NCBI RefSeq assembly: GCF_900113015.1
Contig: NZ_FONV01000010.1
Location: 62,001-126,000 of the forward strand
Direction: 5' to 3'
Source of the DNA: Actinoplanes philippinensis
GTDB lineage: Bacteria > Actinomycetota > Actinomycetes > Mycobacteriales > Micromonosporaceae
Length of the DNA stretch: 64,000 nucleotides
In this document: positions 17,305 through 26,190 of the stretch, in pieces
Layout: the number at the start of each line of letters is the position of its first letter
Numbering within the stretch: position 1 is the first letter of the stretch
Made by a program: the position numbers and the translations under genes
Notes under the pieces: generated by a model
Told to the model about the DNA's origin: nothing
The model's database searches: none
What the model saw: the letters and a program-made list of their open reading frames with translations, nothing else

Positions 17305-18030
17305 ATGAACACGACGATCCCGCAGGTTTTCGCGAAAGCGGTCGCGCGCGACCCGGCCGCTCCGCTGCTGACCTGGTATGACGATGCCACCGGCGACCGG
17401 ACCGAGCTGTCCGGGACGACCCTGGACAACTGGGTGGCGAAGACCGCGAACCTGCTGGTCGACGGGGTCGGCCTGGGCCACGGCGACACGGTGGCCCTGC
17501 TGCTGCCGCCGCACTGGCAGACCGCGGCGCTGCTGCTCGGTGTGTCGGCCGCCGGGCTGGCCGCCGATCTGGGTGGCGACCCGCAGCCGGTCGAGGCGCT
17601 CTTCACCACGCCCGAGCTGGTGGAGCGGGCGGCCGGCTGGGCCACCCTCGACCGGTATGCGACGGGCCTGCTCCCGCTGGCCATGCCGCTGCGCACGCCG
17701 CCCGAGGGGTATGCCGACTACGTCACCGAGGTCCGCAACCACGGCGACCACTTCCGCGGCGAGCCGGTCGGAGCCGCCGACCGGGCGCTCGCCGGATACG
17801 TCGAGCTGAGCCACCAGGACGTCGTCGAGGCGGCTCTGGAGCGGGCCACCGAGCTCGGCATCACGGCCGGCGCCCGGGTGCTGATCGACACCGCCTTCTA
17901 CCCGGACGCCAACGACTGGCTGCTGGCCCCGCTCGCGGCCGGCGCGTCGATCGTGCTCTGCGCCAACCTGGACACGTCGAAGACCGAGGCCCGGGCCGCC
18001 ACCGAGAAGGTCACTCTGACGCTGGCGTGA
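17305..18030 (+). CDS. TIGR03089 family protein
   Basis: This 241-residue protein resembles the N-terminal part of AMP-forming acyl-CoA synthetases (TWYDDATGDRTELSGTTLDN, then KTANLLVDGVGLGHGDTVAL) but lacks the P-loop and the C-terminal catalytic lid. It matches the actinobacterial TIGR03089 family (Rv3268 position). Its function is unknown, and loss of the catalytic motifs makes ligase activity unlikely. Its last 20 bases overlap the end of the convergent acetoacetyl-CoA synthetase gene. Confidence 0.82.
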   Translation: MNTTIPQVFAKAVARDPAAPLLTWYDDATGDRTELSGTTLDNWVAKTANLLVDGVGLGHGDTVALLLPPHWQTAALLLGVSAAGLAADLGGDPQPVEALFTTPELVERAAGWATLDRYATGLLPLAMPLRTPPEGYADYVTEVRNHGDHFRGEPVGAADRALAGYVELSHQDVVEAALERATELGITAGARVLIDTAFYPDANDWLLAPLAAGASIVLCANLDTSKTEARAATEKVTLTLA

Positions 18031-19969
18031 CCCGCTCGGCGTAAAGGGCGGCGAAGGCGTTCAGGGAGTCCGGGTTGGCCAGGGCGCCCTTGGCCGCCGC
18101 CGACTCGACCGGGGTGCCGGTGAGGATCCGCTTCACCGGCACCTCCAGCTTCTTGCCGGACAGGGTGCGCGGCAGTGCGCCGACCTGATAGGCGGCGTCC
18201 GGCACGTGGCGGGGCGAGAGGGCGCCGCGCAACTCCTTCGCGATCCGCGCGCGCAACGCGTCGTCGAGGTCGGCGTCCTCGGCGAGCACCAGGAAGAGCA
18301 GCAGCTCACCGTTCGGGTCGTCCGGTTTGTCGAGATGCACCACGAGTGAGTCGGCGACCTCCGGCAGCCCCTCGACGACCGAGTAGAACTCGGCGGTGCC
18401 GAGCCGCACGCCGCCCCGGTTCAGGGTGGCGTCCGACCGGCCGGTGATCACGCAGCTGCCGTCGTGGCCGACGGTGATCCAGTCGCCGTGACGCCAGACG
18501 CCGGGGAAGACGTCGAAGTAGGCCTCGCGATATCGGGAGCCGTCGTGGTCGTTCCAGAAGCCGACCGGCATGCTCGGCATCGGCGCCGTGATCACCAGCT
18601 CGCCCAGCTCACCGACGACGGGCCGGGCCAGCGGGTCGTACGCCTCCACGCGCGCCCCCAGCGCACGACAGGTGATCACCCCGGCCCGGACCGGCAGCAG
18701 CGGCACTCCCCCGACGAAACCGGTGCACACGTCCGTGCCGCCGGAGAGCGAGACCAGATGCACGTCGGGACTGACCGCCTCGTACACCCAGGCCCAGCCC
18801 TCCGACGGCAGCGGCGCGCCGGTCGAGCCGAGGCCCTTGAGCGGCTTCCGCGGGGTGAGCCCGGCCTTGCGGCAGGCCAGCAGGAACGGCGCCGACGTGC
18901 CGAAGTAGGTGATGCCCGCCGTGTCGACCAGGTCCCACAGGGCGTCCAGCGACGGCCAGCCCGGGTTGCCGTCGAAGAGCACGATCGCCGCGCCCACGGC
19001 CGGGCCGCTGGCCAGGTAGTTCCACATCATCCAGCCGGTGGTGGTGAACCAGAAGAACCGGTCGCCCGGCCCCAGATCGTGGTGCAGCGCCAGGATCTTG
19101 AGGTGCTCCAGCAGGATGCCGCCGTGGCCGTGCACGATCGGCTTGGGCAGACCGGTGGTGCCGGAGCTGTAGAGCACGTAGAGCGGCTGGTCGAACGGCA
19201 CCGGCTCGAACGCCATCGGATCGTCGCCGCTCAGGGAGGCCCAGTCGCCGCCCGGATGCAGGTAGCCGATGGTGACCACGTGCTCGATCGACGGGATGGC
19301 CGCCCGGATCGTGTCGATCTCCCCGCGCCGGTCGACGTCCTTGTCGCCGTACCGGTAGCCGTCGGTCGCGACCAGCACCTTCGGCTCGATCTGGATCCAC
19401 CTGTCGATCACGCTGCGGGCGCCGAACTCCGGCGCGCACGACGAGAACACCGCGCCGAGACTCGCGGTCGCGAGCATCAGCACATATGTCTCCGGGATGT
19501 TCGGCGCATAGGCCGCGACCCGGTCACCCTTCCCGACACCGCGGGCCTTCAGCCCGGCACGCACCCTCCGGACCTCTTCCCGCAGGCCGCGGGCGGTCAG
19601 GGCGATCGGTTCCCGAGATTGGGAGTACGCGTGAACGACCGTCTCGTCGTCGGCGATCCCCGGCATGCGCAGCACGTTCTCGGCGTAGTTGAGCGTGGCT
19701 CCGGGGAACCAGCGCGCCCCCGGCATGCCGGACGACTCCAGCACGGCCGTCGCCGGAGTGTGCGCCACCACCCCCGACCAGTCCCAGATGGACTGCCAGA
19801 AGGCCGGCAGGTCGGTGACGGACCACTGCCACAGGGCCGCGTAGTCGGCGAAGGAGAGGCCCCGCTCGGACTCCAGCCACGCGAGATAACGCCCGATCCG
19901 GGACGTCTCCCGGATGTCCGCCGGCGGCTCCCACAGCACTGTGCCCGCCGTCACCACACCTGTCGTCAT
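18011..19969 (-). CDS. Acetoacetate--CoA ligase
   Basis: The 652-residue protein is an AMP-forming ligase of the acetoacetyl-CoA synthetase type. The N-terminal ACAS domain has ARWFPGATLNYAENVL, the P-loop is LYSSGTTGLPKPIVHGHGG, and TTGWMMWNYLASG and the C-terminal LPRTLSGKKLEVPVKR (catalytic lysine region) follow. It activates acetoacetate to acetoacetyl-CoA using ATP, feeding ketone bodies into lipid or polyhydroxyalkanoate metabolism. ATG 19969 is chosen because AAGG lies 7 bases upstream. Confidence 0.9.
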   Translation of the reverse strand: MTTGVVTAGTVLWEPPADIRETSRIGRYLAWLESERGLSFADYAALWQWSVTDLPAFWQSIWDWSGVVAHTPATAVLESSGMPGARWFPGATLNYAENVLRMPGIADDETVVHAYSQSREPIALTARGLREEVRRVRAGLKARGVGKGDRVAAYAPNIPETYVLMLATASLGAVFSSCAPEFGARSVIDRWIQIEPKVLVATDGYRYGDKDVDRRGEIDTIRAAIPSIEHVVTIGYLHPGGDWASLSGDDPMAFEPVPFDQPLYVLYSSGTTGLPKPIVHGHGGILLEHLKILALHHDLGPGDRFFWFTTTGWMMWNYLASGPAVGAAIVLFDGNPGWPSLDALWDLVDTAGITYFGTSAPFLLACRKAGLTPRKPLKGLGSTGAPLPSEGWAWVYEAVSPDVHLVSLSGGTDVCTGFVGGVPLLPVRAGVITCRALGARVEAYDPLARPVVGELGELVITAPMPSMPVGFWNDHDGSRYREAYFDVFPGVWRHGDWITVGHDGSCVITGRSDATLNRGGVRLGTAEFYSVVEGLPEVADSLVVHLDKPDDPNGELLLFLVLAEDADLDDALRARIAKELRGALSPRHVPDAAYQVGALPRTLSGKKLEVPVKRILTGTPVESAAAKGALANPDSLNAFAALYAERVTPASE

Positions 19970-19989
19970 CACCACACCTTAACGGTGGG

Positions 19990-20514
19990 TCAGCCGGCCG
20001 CCGAGTGATGTTCGGCCCGCGCCCGCTGGATCGCCGCACGCCGGGCCAGCCGGTGGTCACGGCGGATCATCGCCTCGGTGAAACGGCGTTTGTCCTCGTC
20101 GTCGGCGGGCAGCACGGGCGGCACCCGGCGCGGGTTGCCGGCCGCGTCCACGGCCACGAACACCAGATAGGCGGTGGCCACCGGCAGCGGCTCCGGGCCG
20201 ACCTCGTCCCAGCGCTCGGCGGCCAGCTTCACCCCCACCTCCATCGAGGTGCTGCCGGTCCAGTTGATCTGCGCGTACGCGTGCACCAGGTCACCCACCC
20301 GGACCGGCTCCAGGAAGACGATCTCGTCGATCGCGGCGGTGACCGCGGTGCCGCCACTGTGCCGGGCCGCGGCCGCGCCGGCCACGTCGTCCACGAACTT
20401 CATCAGCACGCCGCCGTGCACGGTCCCGTAGAGGTTCACGTCGACGGCCGTCATGATCCGGCTCAGAGTAACCCGGGACAGGGCGGTCGGCCGGCCGGGA
20501 TGCTGTTCTTCCAT
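19990..20514 (-). CDS. Acyl-CoA thioesterase (hotdog fold)
   Basis: From ATG 20514 the product is 174 residues. VNLYGTVHGGVLMKFVDDVAG holds the hotdog helix with the conserved catalytic aspartate pair region, and IDEIVFLEPVRVGDLVHAYA and VATAYLVFVAVD complete a YciA/BFIT-type thioesterase. It hydrolyses acyl-CoAs and lies 20 bases upstream of the acetoacetyl-CoA synthetase gene on the same strand, suggesting co-transcription. No strong ribosome binding site is seen, so the start is uncertain; the frame is open to 20568. Confidence 0.87.
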   Translation of the reverse strand: MEEQHPGRPTALSRVTLSRIMTAVDVNLYGTVHGGVLMKFVDDVAGAAAARHSGGTAVTAAIDEIVFLEPVRVGDLVHAYAQINWTGSTSMEVGVKLAAERWDEVGPEPLPVATAYLVFVAVDAAGNPRRVPPVLPADDEDKRRFTEAMIRRDHRLARRAAIQRARAEHHSAAG

Positions 20515-20559
20515 AGCCGGTACGGTAGTTCTTGCCGGTGCCGGGTACCGTGCCGGATC

Positions 20560-22446
20560 ATGCGTCACCTCAGGTCGATCTTCTACGCACTCGTGCTGGC
20601 CCCGTGCATCTGGGTGCTCCTCGCCGTCGGGTTCACCGACGACCTGAGCAGTCGCGGCCGGGACTTCTTCGCCGCCGAGTCGGTCAGCGGGCTCCTGCTG
20701 CTGATCTTCGGCGGCATCCTCTTCTCGATCCTCGCCGCCGGGCCGGTCTCCCCCGCCGGGCCGGTCCTCGCCGGGGTCGTCTACCTCGGCGTCACCCTCT
20801 GGGCGTTCAACTCCCCCGGGGCGTATGCGGACCTATGGCCCCCGGCGATCGCCAAGGAGGGCTTCGACCTCAGCCGCCCCGGGTACGGCCTGGCCGCGGT
20901 GCTGTCGATCCCGCTCATCCTCACCGCGCTGAGCGCCCGCCGCTGGGCCCGCTACGAGCCGCCGGTGCTGCCGATCATCGGCGAGATCGGCCGCTTCCGC
21001 GGCGCGGCGAAGGTGGCCGGCACCCCGGTCGCCGCCGAGCAGACCACGGTCATCCGCACCGGCATCCCGGCCGACCCGACCGTCGCGCTGAACCGCGTCC
21101 CGCCGGCCCCGCTGCGCGCCGACCGCACCGAGGTGGTCGCGAACAACGACCGCACCGTCTTCGTCACCCAGCCCCAGTCGCCGGCCGCCCCGAAGCCGGC
21201 GCCCCGGACACCCGAGCCGGAACCCACCACTGTCCTCCCGCTCGGCGCCTCCGAACCGACCGTCGTCACCGGCGCGGGCCTCGCCCCCGGCGGCGACGAA
21301 CCGACCGTGGTGAGCGGCTTCGGCCTGGCCGAGCCCACCCGCAAGCCGGCGGCTGCCGCAACCCCGGCCAGCGGCTCCGCTTCGGTCGCCGCGACCCCGG
21401 CCAAACCCGCAACCACGCCCGCCACCGCCGCACCGGTCAGCGGCTCCGCTTCGGTCGCCGCGACCCCGGCCAAACCCGCAACCACGCCCGCCACCGCCGC
21501 ACCGGTCAGCGGTTCGGCTTCGGTCGCCGGGGCGCCCGCAAAGCCCGCAGCCACCCCCGCGCCGGCCAGTGGTTCAGCCTCCGTCGCGGCCGCCCCGGCC
21601 AAACCCGCAACCGTCCCTGCGCCGGCCACCGGCTCTGCTTCGGTCGCCGCAACCCCGGCGAGCGGCTCAGCCTCCGTCACGGCCACGCCGGCCAAACCCG
21701 CAACCGTCCCTGCGCCGGCCACCGGCTCTGCTTCGGTCGCCGCAACCCCGGCGAGCGGCTCAGCCTCCGTCACGGCCGCCCCGGCCAAACCCGCCACCGC
21801 GGCCCCGGCCAGCAGTGCGGCCTCAGGCTCTGCGAAGTTTGCGAGCGGCTCGGCGTCGGTCACGCCCAAGCCGGCGGCGCCGTCCGCCTCGACCTCGGCG
21901 GGTGCCGCGCCCACCGAACCGGCGAGCGGCTCGGCCTCGGTCGCGCCCGCGACGGCCTCGGCCCCACCGGCCGCCGCAACCATCACACCTGCGAAGCCCG
22001 CGGCGGCCTCGGCGCCGGTTTCCCCCGCCCCGGCCACCGGCTCGGCAGCCGTCACGCCGGCCAAACCCGCAACGCCCTCCGATGCACCCGCCACTGCCTC
22101 GGCGAGTGTCCCGGCCACCAAACCGGCGACAGGTTCCGCCTCACCCGCCGCCTCGGCGAGTGTCCCGCCCGCCAAACCGGCGACGGCCGCCGTGCCCGTC
22201 ACCGCGACGCCCTCGACCACTCCCGCCGAACCCCAGGCGGAAAAGGACGAGAAGCCCTCGGCGAAGGACGACGCGGACCAGGACAAGACCACGCTGCTGT
22301 CGGCTCCCGCCGAGGCCTCGAAGCCGGTGGACGAGCCGACCGCCCTGGTCACGACGCCGAGCGACGAAACCGAGCCGCTGAAGCTGCCGGCCGAGCCGGT
22401 CGCCGTGATCCCGGCCCAGCGTCGCCCGCCGACGATCGAATCCTGA
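20560..22446 (+). CDS. Membrane protein with long Ala/Pro/Ser repeat tail
   Basis: From ATG 20560 the product is 628 residues. About four membrane helices occupy residues 1-130 (FYALVLAPCIWVLLAVGF; LLLLIFGGILFSILAAGPV; LAGVVYLGVTLWAF; LAAVLSIPLILTAL). Then comes a charged segment with PTVVTGAGLAP-like repeats and a roughly 300-residue tail of GSASVAATPAKPA units. The tail is surely extended or disordered and probably spans the cell wall or cytoplasm. No catalytic motif is seen. Perfect internal DNA repeats show recent expansion. It is divergent from the thioesterase gene. Confidence 0.75.
   Translation: MRHLRSIFYALVLAPCIWVLLAVGFTDDLSSRGRDFFAAESVSGLLLLIFGGILFSILAAGPVSPAGPVLAGVVYLGVTLWAFNSPGAYADLWPPAIAKEGFDLSRPGYGLAAVLSIPLILTALSARRWARYEPPVLPIIGEIGRFRGAAKVAGTPVAAEQTTVIRTGIPADPTVALNRVPPAPLRADRTEVVANNDRTVFVTQPQSPAAPKPAPRTPEPEPTTVLPLGASEPTVVTGAGLAPGGDEPTVVSGFGLAEPTRKPAAAATPASGSASVAATPAKPATTPATAAPVSGSASVAATPAKPATTPATAAPVSGSASVAGAPAKPAATPAPASGSASVAAAPAKPATVPAPATGSASVAATPASGSASVTATPAKPATVPAPATGSASVAATPASGSASVTAAPAKPATAAPASSAASGSAKFASGSASVTPKPAAPSASTSAGAAPTEPASGSASVAPATASAPPAAATITPAKPAAASAPVSPAPATGSAAVTPAKPATPSDAPATASASVPATKPATGSASPAASASVPPAKPATAAVPVTATPSTTPAEPQAEKDEKPSAKDDADQDKTTLLSAPAEASKPVDEPTALVTTPSDETEPLKLPAEPVAVIPAQRRPPTIES
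21370..21507. repeat. 69-bp tandem repeat, two copies
   Basis: Two identical in-frame 69-base units start at 21370 and 21439, each encoding 23 residues (SGSASVAATPAKPATTPATA plus APV). A third, diverged copy begins at 21508. Identity at synonymous positions indicates recent duplication or gene conversion. Confidence 0.88.
21628..21813. repeat. 93-bp tandem repeat, about two copies
   Basis: Units starting at 21628 and 21721 are near-identical over 93 bases and encode TGSASVAATPASGSASVTAT followed by PAKPATVPAPA. The second unit begins to diverge at its 3' end. It is a second, separate expansion inside the same gene. Confidence 0.85.
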
Positions 22447-22463
22447 CCTTCGCACGACCCCGA

Positions 22464-22495
22464 GAAGGGCGGACGCCACGTGGCGTCCGCCCTTC
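22464..22495. terminator. Strong bidirectional terminator
   Basis: A perfect 16-bp-arm inverted repeat begins GAAGGGCGGACG and ends CGTCCGCCCTTC, centred on ACGT, between the convergent repeat-protein and GH30 genes. It is the longest perfect hairpin seen in the window. Confidence 0.85.
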
Positions 22496-22537
22496 CTCGT
22501 CAGTGCGGGCCCGGCCCCGTTGACCCCTGAAGCCCGG

Positions 22538-24379
22538 CTAGTTGAGGGCCCACTTCTGGTTGGCGCCGGTGGTGCAGGTCCAGATCTGCAGGCGGGCGCC
22601 GTCGGCGGAGCTGTTGCCGGTCACGTCGAGGCACTTGCCGGAGTACGTGTTGACCAGCCGCTGCGAGCTGTCGAGCGTCCACTTCTGGGAGGTGCCGGTG
22701 TGGCAGTCCCAGAGGTGGGCGACGGTGCCGTCGGCGTTGCTCGGGCCGCTGATGTCGAGGCACTTGCCGAGCGAGCGCAGCGTGCCGTCACCGGGGCGGC
22801 TCCACTGCTGGGCCGCGGTGCCGTTGCACCCGTACAGCTGAATCGCCGTGCCGTTGGTGTTGACGGCCCCCGCCACGTCGACGCATTTGCCGGCCAGGCC
22901 GGTGATGGTCCCGCCGGGCGCCGGGGTTCCGGTTCCGGACCAGGTGAAGGTCGCTGTGGTACGGGCGGGCAGTGTGTAGACGAAGGACTGCGATCCCCAG
23001 TTGACCCGCACCGACTGGCTGCTCGTGCCGCCGTTGTGGGCGATCAGGGCCTTGCCGCCGTCCGGGTTGCGCCAGGCCACGTTCTGCACCGCGGTGTTGT
23101 TGGAGGCGATCCGCACCGCGCCGGGCTTGACGAACTTGGTGAGGTGGCCGGTCGTGTAGTACTCGATGGTGTAGTCGACCTGGCCGGCCCGGGAGCCACC
23201 CTCCTGCACGGTGATCAGGCCGGTGCAGGTGCCGCAGCCGCCGTTGTGCGGGCCCATGCTCTGGTTGAGCGCGAGACTCCACTTGACGACGCTGCTGCTC
23301 CAGTTGCGGGTGTAGTTGACGATGTCGGCCATGTCCTCGTTGTGCTGGTTGGTGATCCAGGTGCCGCCGGAGTGTTCGGTGCTGAACTGCCGTACCGCCG
23401 GGTACGCGTCGTGCACCTGCGAGCCGACGATCGGGTCACCGGCGTAGCCGTGCCAGGCGATGCCGCCGAAGAGCGGGTCGTTGCGGACCCCGGCGTCGGC
23501 GAGGATCGCGGCGCCGAAGTTCGCGTAGTCGCCGTAGTTCCAGTCGTGGATCAGCACCTTGGTGGTGATGCCGGCCGCGCGGAACGCCGGGTAGACGAAG
23601 TTCTTGGTGAACTCGACCAGCCCGGCCGGGTTCCAGCTCATGCCCGGGTAGTTCATCGCCGTCGGGTTCGAGGCCTGGCAGCAGTTCGGCTCGTTCTGCA
23701 CCGAGATGTAGTTGATCGGCACACCCGCGGCCTGGTAGCTCTGGATGTACTTGACCAGGTACTGGGCGTAGGTGGGGTAGTGCTCCCACTTGAGCCAGCC
23801 CATCTGGTCCATCCGGCCGTTGTCCTTCATCCAGCCGGGCGCGCTCCACGGCACACCCTTCACCCGCAGCGCCGGGTTGAGCTGCCGGGCCTGCTGGGTG
23901 AGCAGGCGCACGTTCGTGTCGTACCCGTTGGCGCCGAAGTCGTTGAGATCGCAGCAGGTGTCGTCGAGCGAGACGTTGCCGGGCCGGGACAGGTCGGAGG
24001 CGCCGATCGGGTTGCGCACGAACGACAGCCCGATGCCGTCGGTGGGGCTGAACAGCTTCGACATGACCTGGTCGCGGGTGGCGGCGCTGATCGGGCCGCC
24101 ACGCAGCAGGTAGGCGGTGGTGTCGGTGATCGACGCGCCGGCGCCCTCGAAGGTCTGGTAGGTGGTGCCCTCGTCGACGGTGATGGTCTGGTTCGCGCTG
24201 CCGCCGGCCGGGCCGAAGGCGATGGACGCCTGCTGCGCCAGGCCGCGGGTCACGGTCCGGCCGCCGCTGTCCGAGGTGGTGGTGAGGTAGACGTTGACGG
24301 TTTCTCCGGCGGCGTAGGCCGGTGCGCTCAGCGAGGCGGCGCCGATCAGGGCCGCCGTGAGCAACGCGGTCTTTCTCAT
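22538..24379 (-). CDS. Secreted GH30 glycoside hydrolase with ricin-type CBM13
   Basis: The 613-residue protein has a clear signal peptide (MRKTALLTAALIGAASLSAP, cut near AYAAG). A GH30 (glucosylceramidase-like) barrel follows with the acid/base in ISVQNEPN (Glu230) and the nucleophile in FSTEHSGG (Glu335), then a beta-sandwich. Residues about 485-613 form a beta-trefoil CBM13 with three QxW-type units (QQWS, QKWT, QKWA). Likely activity is an endo-beta-1,6-glucanase or related beta-glycosidase; subfamily assignment needs a search. GGAAGG precedes the ATG. The gene starts 33 bases after the LacI stop. Confidence 0.88.
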   Translation of the reverse strand: MRKTALLTAALIGAASLSAPAYAAGETVNVYLTTTSDSGGRTVTRGLAQQASIAFGPAGGSANQTITVDEGTTYQTFEGAGASITDTTAYLLRGGPISAATRDQVMSKLFSPTDGIGLSFVRNPIGASDLSRPGNVSLDDTCCDLNDFGANGYDTNVRLLTQQARQLNPALRVKGVPWSAPGWMKDNGRMDQMGWLKWEHYPTYAQYLVKYIQSYQAAGVPINYISVQNEPNCCQASNPTAMNYPGMSWNPAGLVEFTKNFVYPAFRAAGITTKVLIHDWNYGDYANFGAAILADAGVRNDPLFGGIAWHGYAGDPIVGSQVHDAYPAVRQFSTEHSGGTWITNQHNEDMADIVNYTRNWSSSVVKWSLALNQSMGPHNGGCGTCTGLITVQEGGSRAGQVDYTIEYYTTGHLTKFVKPGAVRIASNNTAVQNVAWRNPDGGKALIAHNGGTSSQSVRVNWGSQSFVYTLPARTTATFTWSGTGTPAPGGTITGLAGKCVDVAGAVNTNGTAIQLYGCNGTAAQQWSRPGDGTLRSLGKCLDISGPSNADGTVAHLWDCHTGTSQKWTLDSSQRLVNTYSGKCLDVTGNSSADGARLQIWTCTTGANQKWALN

Positions 24380-24412
24380 GGCTGGAAGGAAACCTTCAAT
24401 AATTTGTACGGG

Positions 24413-25480
24413 TCAATGCATCCGTGTTACGGAATGGCGCGCGGCGGTTCCGGAACCATGAAACACGTCAGGAATCGGCCCGGTGGACTCCCGGACCACG
24501 AGCTCGGTCGCCAGCTCCACGTGCAACGCGTCGAGCCGGTGCCCGCCGAGCATCCGCAGCAGCAGGTGCACGGCCATCCGGCCCATCTCCTCCAGCGGCT
24601 GCCGGACCGTCGTGAGCCTCGGCCGGCACGCCTGTCCCAGCTCGATGTCGTCGAACCCGGCCACCGAGAGGTCGTCCGGCACGCGCAGCCCCCGCTCGGC
24701 GGCCGCGTGCAGTGCCCCGATCGCCATCTTGTCGTTGAACGCCACCAGCGCGGTCGGCCGGTCCGGCAGGTCCAGCAGCTCGGCGGCGGCTCGGTGGCCC
24801 AGCTCGACGGTGGGCTCGGCGACGAACCGGATCAGCTCCGGCGCCGGCAGCACCCCGGCGTCGGCGAGCGGCGCGAGATAGCCGGCGAACCGGTTCTCCC
24901 CGGCCAGCCAGTCGCGCGGGCCGCCGGCGATGCCGATCCGGCGGTGCCCGAGATCGATCAGGTGGGTGGTGAGCTGCCGGGCGCCGGAGAAGTGCGCCGC
25001 GGACACCGCCGCGAGATTCCGGGGCGGCGGGGTACGGGGATCGAGCACCACGAAGGGGAAGCCGCGGTCCCGCAGCCGGGCCAGCTCGGCCCCCGGCTCC
25101 GGCGGCAGGATCAGGATCGCCCCGGCCACGTCGCGGCGCCCGGTCAGCGCGGTCAGCACGTGGTCCTGCTGGGCGGCGACGCCCGCGTTCAGGATCACCT
25201 GCAGGCCGTGCGGCTCGAGCGCCTCGGTGACCGCGGAGACGATCAGCCCGAAGTAGTCGGTGAGCAGGTAGGGGCAGCGCAGGTAGATGCCGGTGGCCCG
25301 CTCGCCACGCCGGCGGGGCGCCTTCTGGCCGAGCTCCCCCATGGCGGCGAGCACGCGCTCCCGGGTGTGCGGCGCGACGTTGGCGCGCCCGTTCAGCACC
25401 CGGGACACCGTCGCGATGGACAGGCCGGTCCGGGCGGCGACATCCCGTACCGTCGCTCTTGTTTCATCGCTCTGTTTCAT
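24413..25480 (-). CDS. LacI-family transcriptional regulator
   Basis: The 355-residue regulator has the helix-turn-helix TVRDVAARTGLSIATVSRVL with the NGRANV hinge at the N-terminus, and a periplasmic-binding-like sugar domain with DLGHRRIGIAGGP and DLSVAGFDDIELG. It probably represses the adjacent GH30 gene in response to a breakdown sugar (inference from position). Its ATG overlaps the stop of the small upstream membrane protein gene, so the three genes read as one unit. Confidence 0.9.
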   Translation of the reverse strand: MKQSDETRATVRDVAARTGLSIATVSRVLNGRANVAPHTRERVLAAMGELGQKAPRRRGERATGIYLRCPYLLTDYFGLIVSAVTEALEPHGLQVILNAGVAAQQDHVLTALTGRRDVAGAILILPPEPGAELARLRDRGFPFVVLDPRTPPPRNLAAVSAAHFSGARQLTTHLIDLGHRRIGIAGGPRDWLAGENRFAGYLAPLADAGVLPAPELIRFVAEPTVELGHRAAAELLDLPDRPTALVAFNDKMAIGALHAAAERGLRVPDDLSVAGFDDIELGQACRPRLTTVRQPLEEMGRMAVHLLLRMLGGHRLDALHVELATELVVRESTGPIPDVFHGSGTAARHSVTRMH

Positions 25481-25725
25481 CGGGCGGACGATACGGGTTC
25501 CTTCGTGCGCGCGGTGCGCCAGCGGACCACCGACCCGTAGAGGAACATCGCGGCCAGGATGCCGGGCCCGCAGTGCACCGCCAGCACGCCGGCGAGGCTG
25601 GGGCCGCCCCAGTCGTTCGCATAGGTGGACGGATCGGTCACGTCGATGACGAACGGCTCGGCCACCGCCCGCACGACGAAGAACAGCGCCACGACGACGC
25701 CGAGCATTCTGAGCAGCAGGTTCAT
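25477..25725 (-). CDS. Small two-helix membrane protein
   Basis: The product (82 residues from ATG 25725; an in-frame ATG at 25761 would add 12) has two hydrophobic segments, LLLRMLGVVVALFFVVRAV and LAGVLAVHCGPGILAAMFLYG. A polar loop between them contains VTDPSTYANDWGGPS. The family is not recognised. The stop overlaps the LacI start as ATGA, implying translational coupling of an uncharacterised membrane protein with a sugar-responsive regulator. Confidence 0.62.
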   Translation of the reverse strand: MNLLLRMLGVVVALFFVVRAVAEPFVIDVTDPSTYANDWGGPSLAGVLAVHCGPGILAAMFLYGSVVRWRTARTKEPVSSAR

Positions 25726-25882
25726 GTCTTCGACGGTAGGAAGCGGCCGTCGGCGCCGCATCGGGTGGATCCCCGATGCGGCCCGTAATCCCCGGGACCA
25801 CGGGACGGCTCGGATGATCGGCGGAACGGTCTGCACCGAAAGCCCCGTCCGATACGCCGTATCGAAAAACTAAGGTAATCGG

Positions 25883-26095
25883 ATGCCGACCGACAGCAGC
25901 GTCCTACAGATCATCGGTTGCACCATGATCTCGGCCCTGGCCTCTTATGCCGGGGGCCGTTTCCATCAATGGTACAAATTGGGTCTGGACCGTGACCGCT
26001 CTTTTCGAGAAGGCTACCGGCACGGTTATCAGACGCTGTTCCCGCTCGTTTCCCGGCCCGCCGAGGAGTTCTCTCCGGAAACGTCCCGGGATTGA
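25883..26095 (+). CDS. Small membrane-anchored protein, paralogue of 28847-29164
   Basis: The 70-residue product has an N-terminal hydrophobic helix (LQIIGCTMISALASYAGG) followed by GRFHQWYKLGLDRDRSFREG and a YRHGYQTLF end. The GR-x-HQW-x3-G-x2-RD-x3-R-x-GY pattern recurs in the protein encoded at 28847. No known domain is recognised. The shared pattern directly after the membrane helix suggests a conserved cytoplasmic motif. It is preceded by CTAAGGTAATCGG, a plausible ribosome binding site. Confidence 0.6.
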   Translation: MPTDSSVLQIIGCTMISALASYAGGRFHQWYKLGLDRDRSFREGYRHGYQTLFPLVSRPAEEFSPETSRD

Positions 26096-26098
26096 TCA

Positions 26099-26140
26099 CG
26101 CCGGGGCGGACACGACAGGAAAGCCGTACCCGCCCCGGCG
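26099..26140. terminator. Hairpin between convergent genes
   Basis: CGCCGGGGCGG and CCGCCCCGGCG form a perfect 11-bp stem with a 20-base loop right after the 70-residue protein gene and before the end of the convergent secreted-protein gene. Confidence 0.6.
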
Positions 26141-26190
26141 CGGTCACACGCACCGCAGGGTCATGAAGCAGCCGTCGCGCATCCCCCCTT

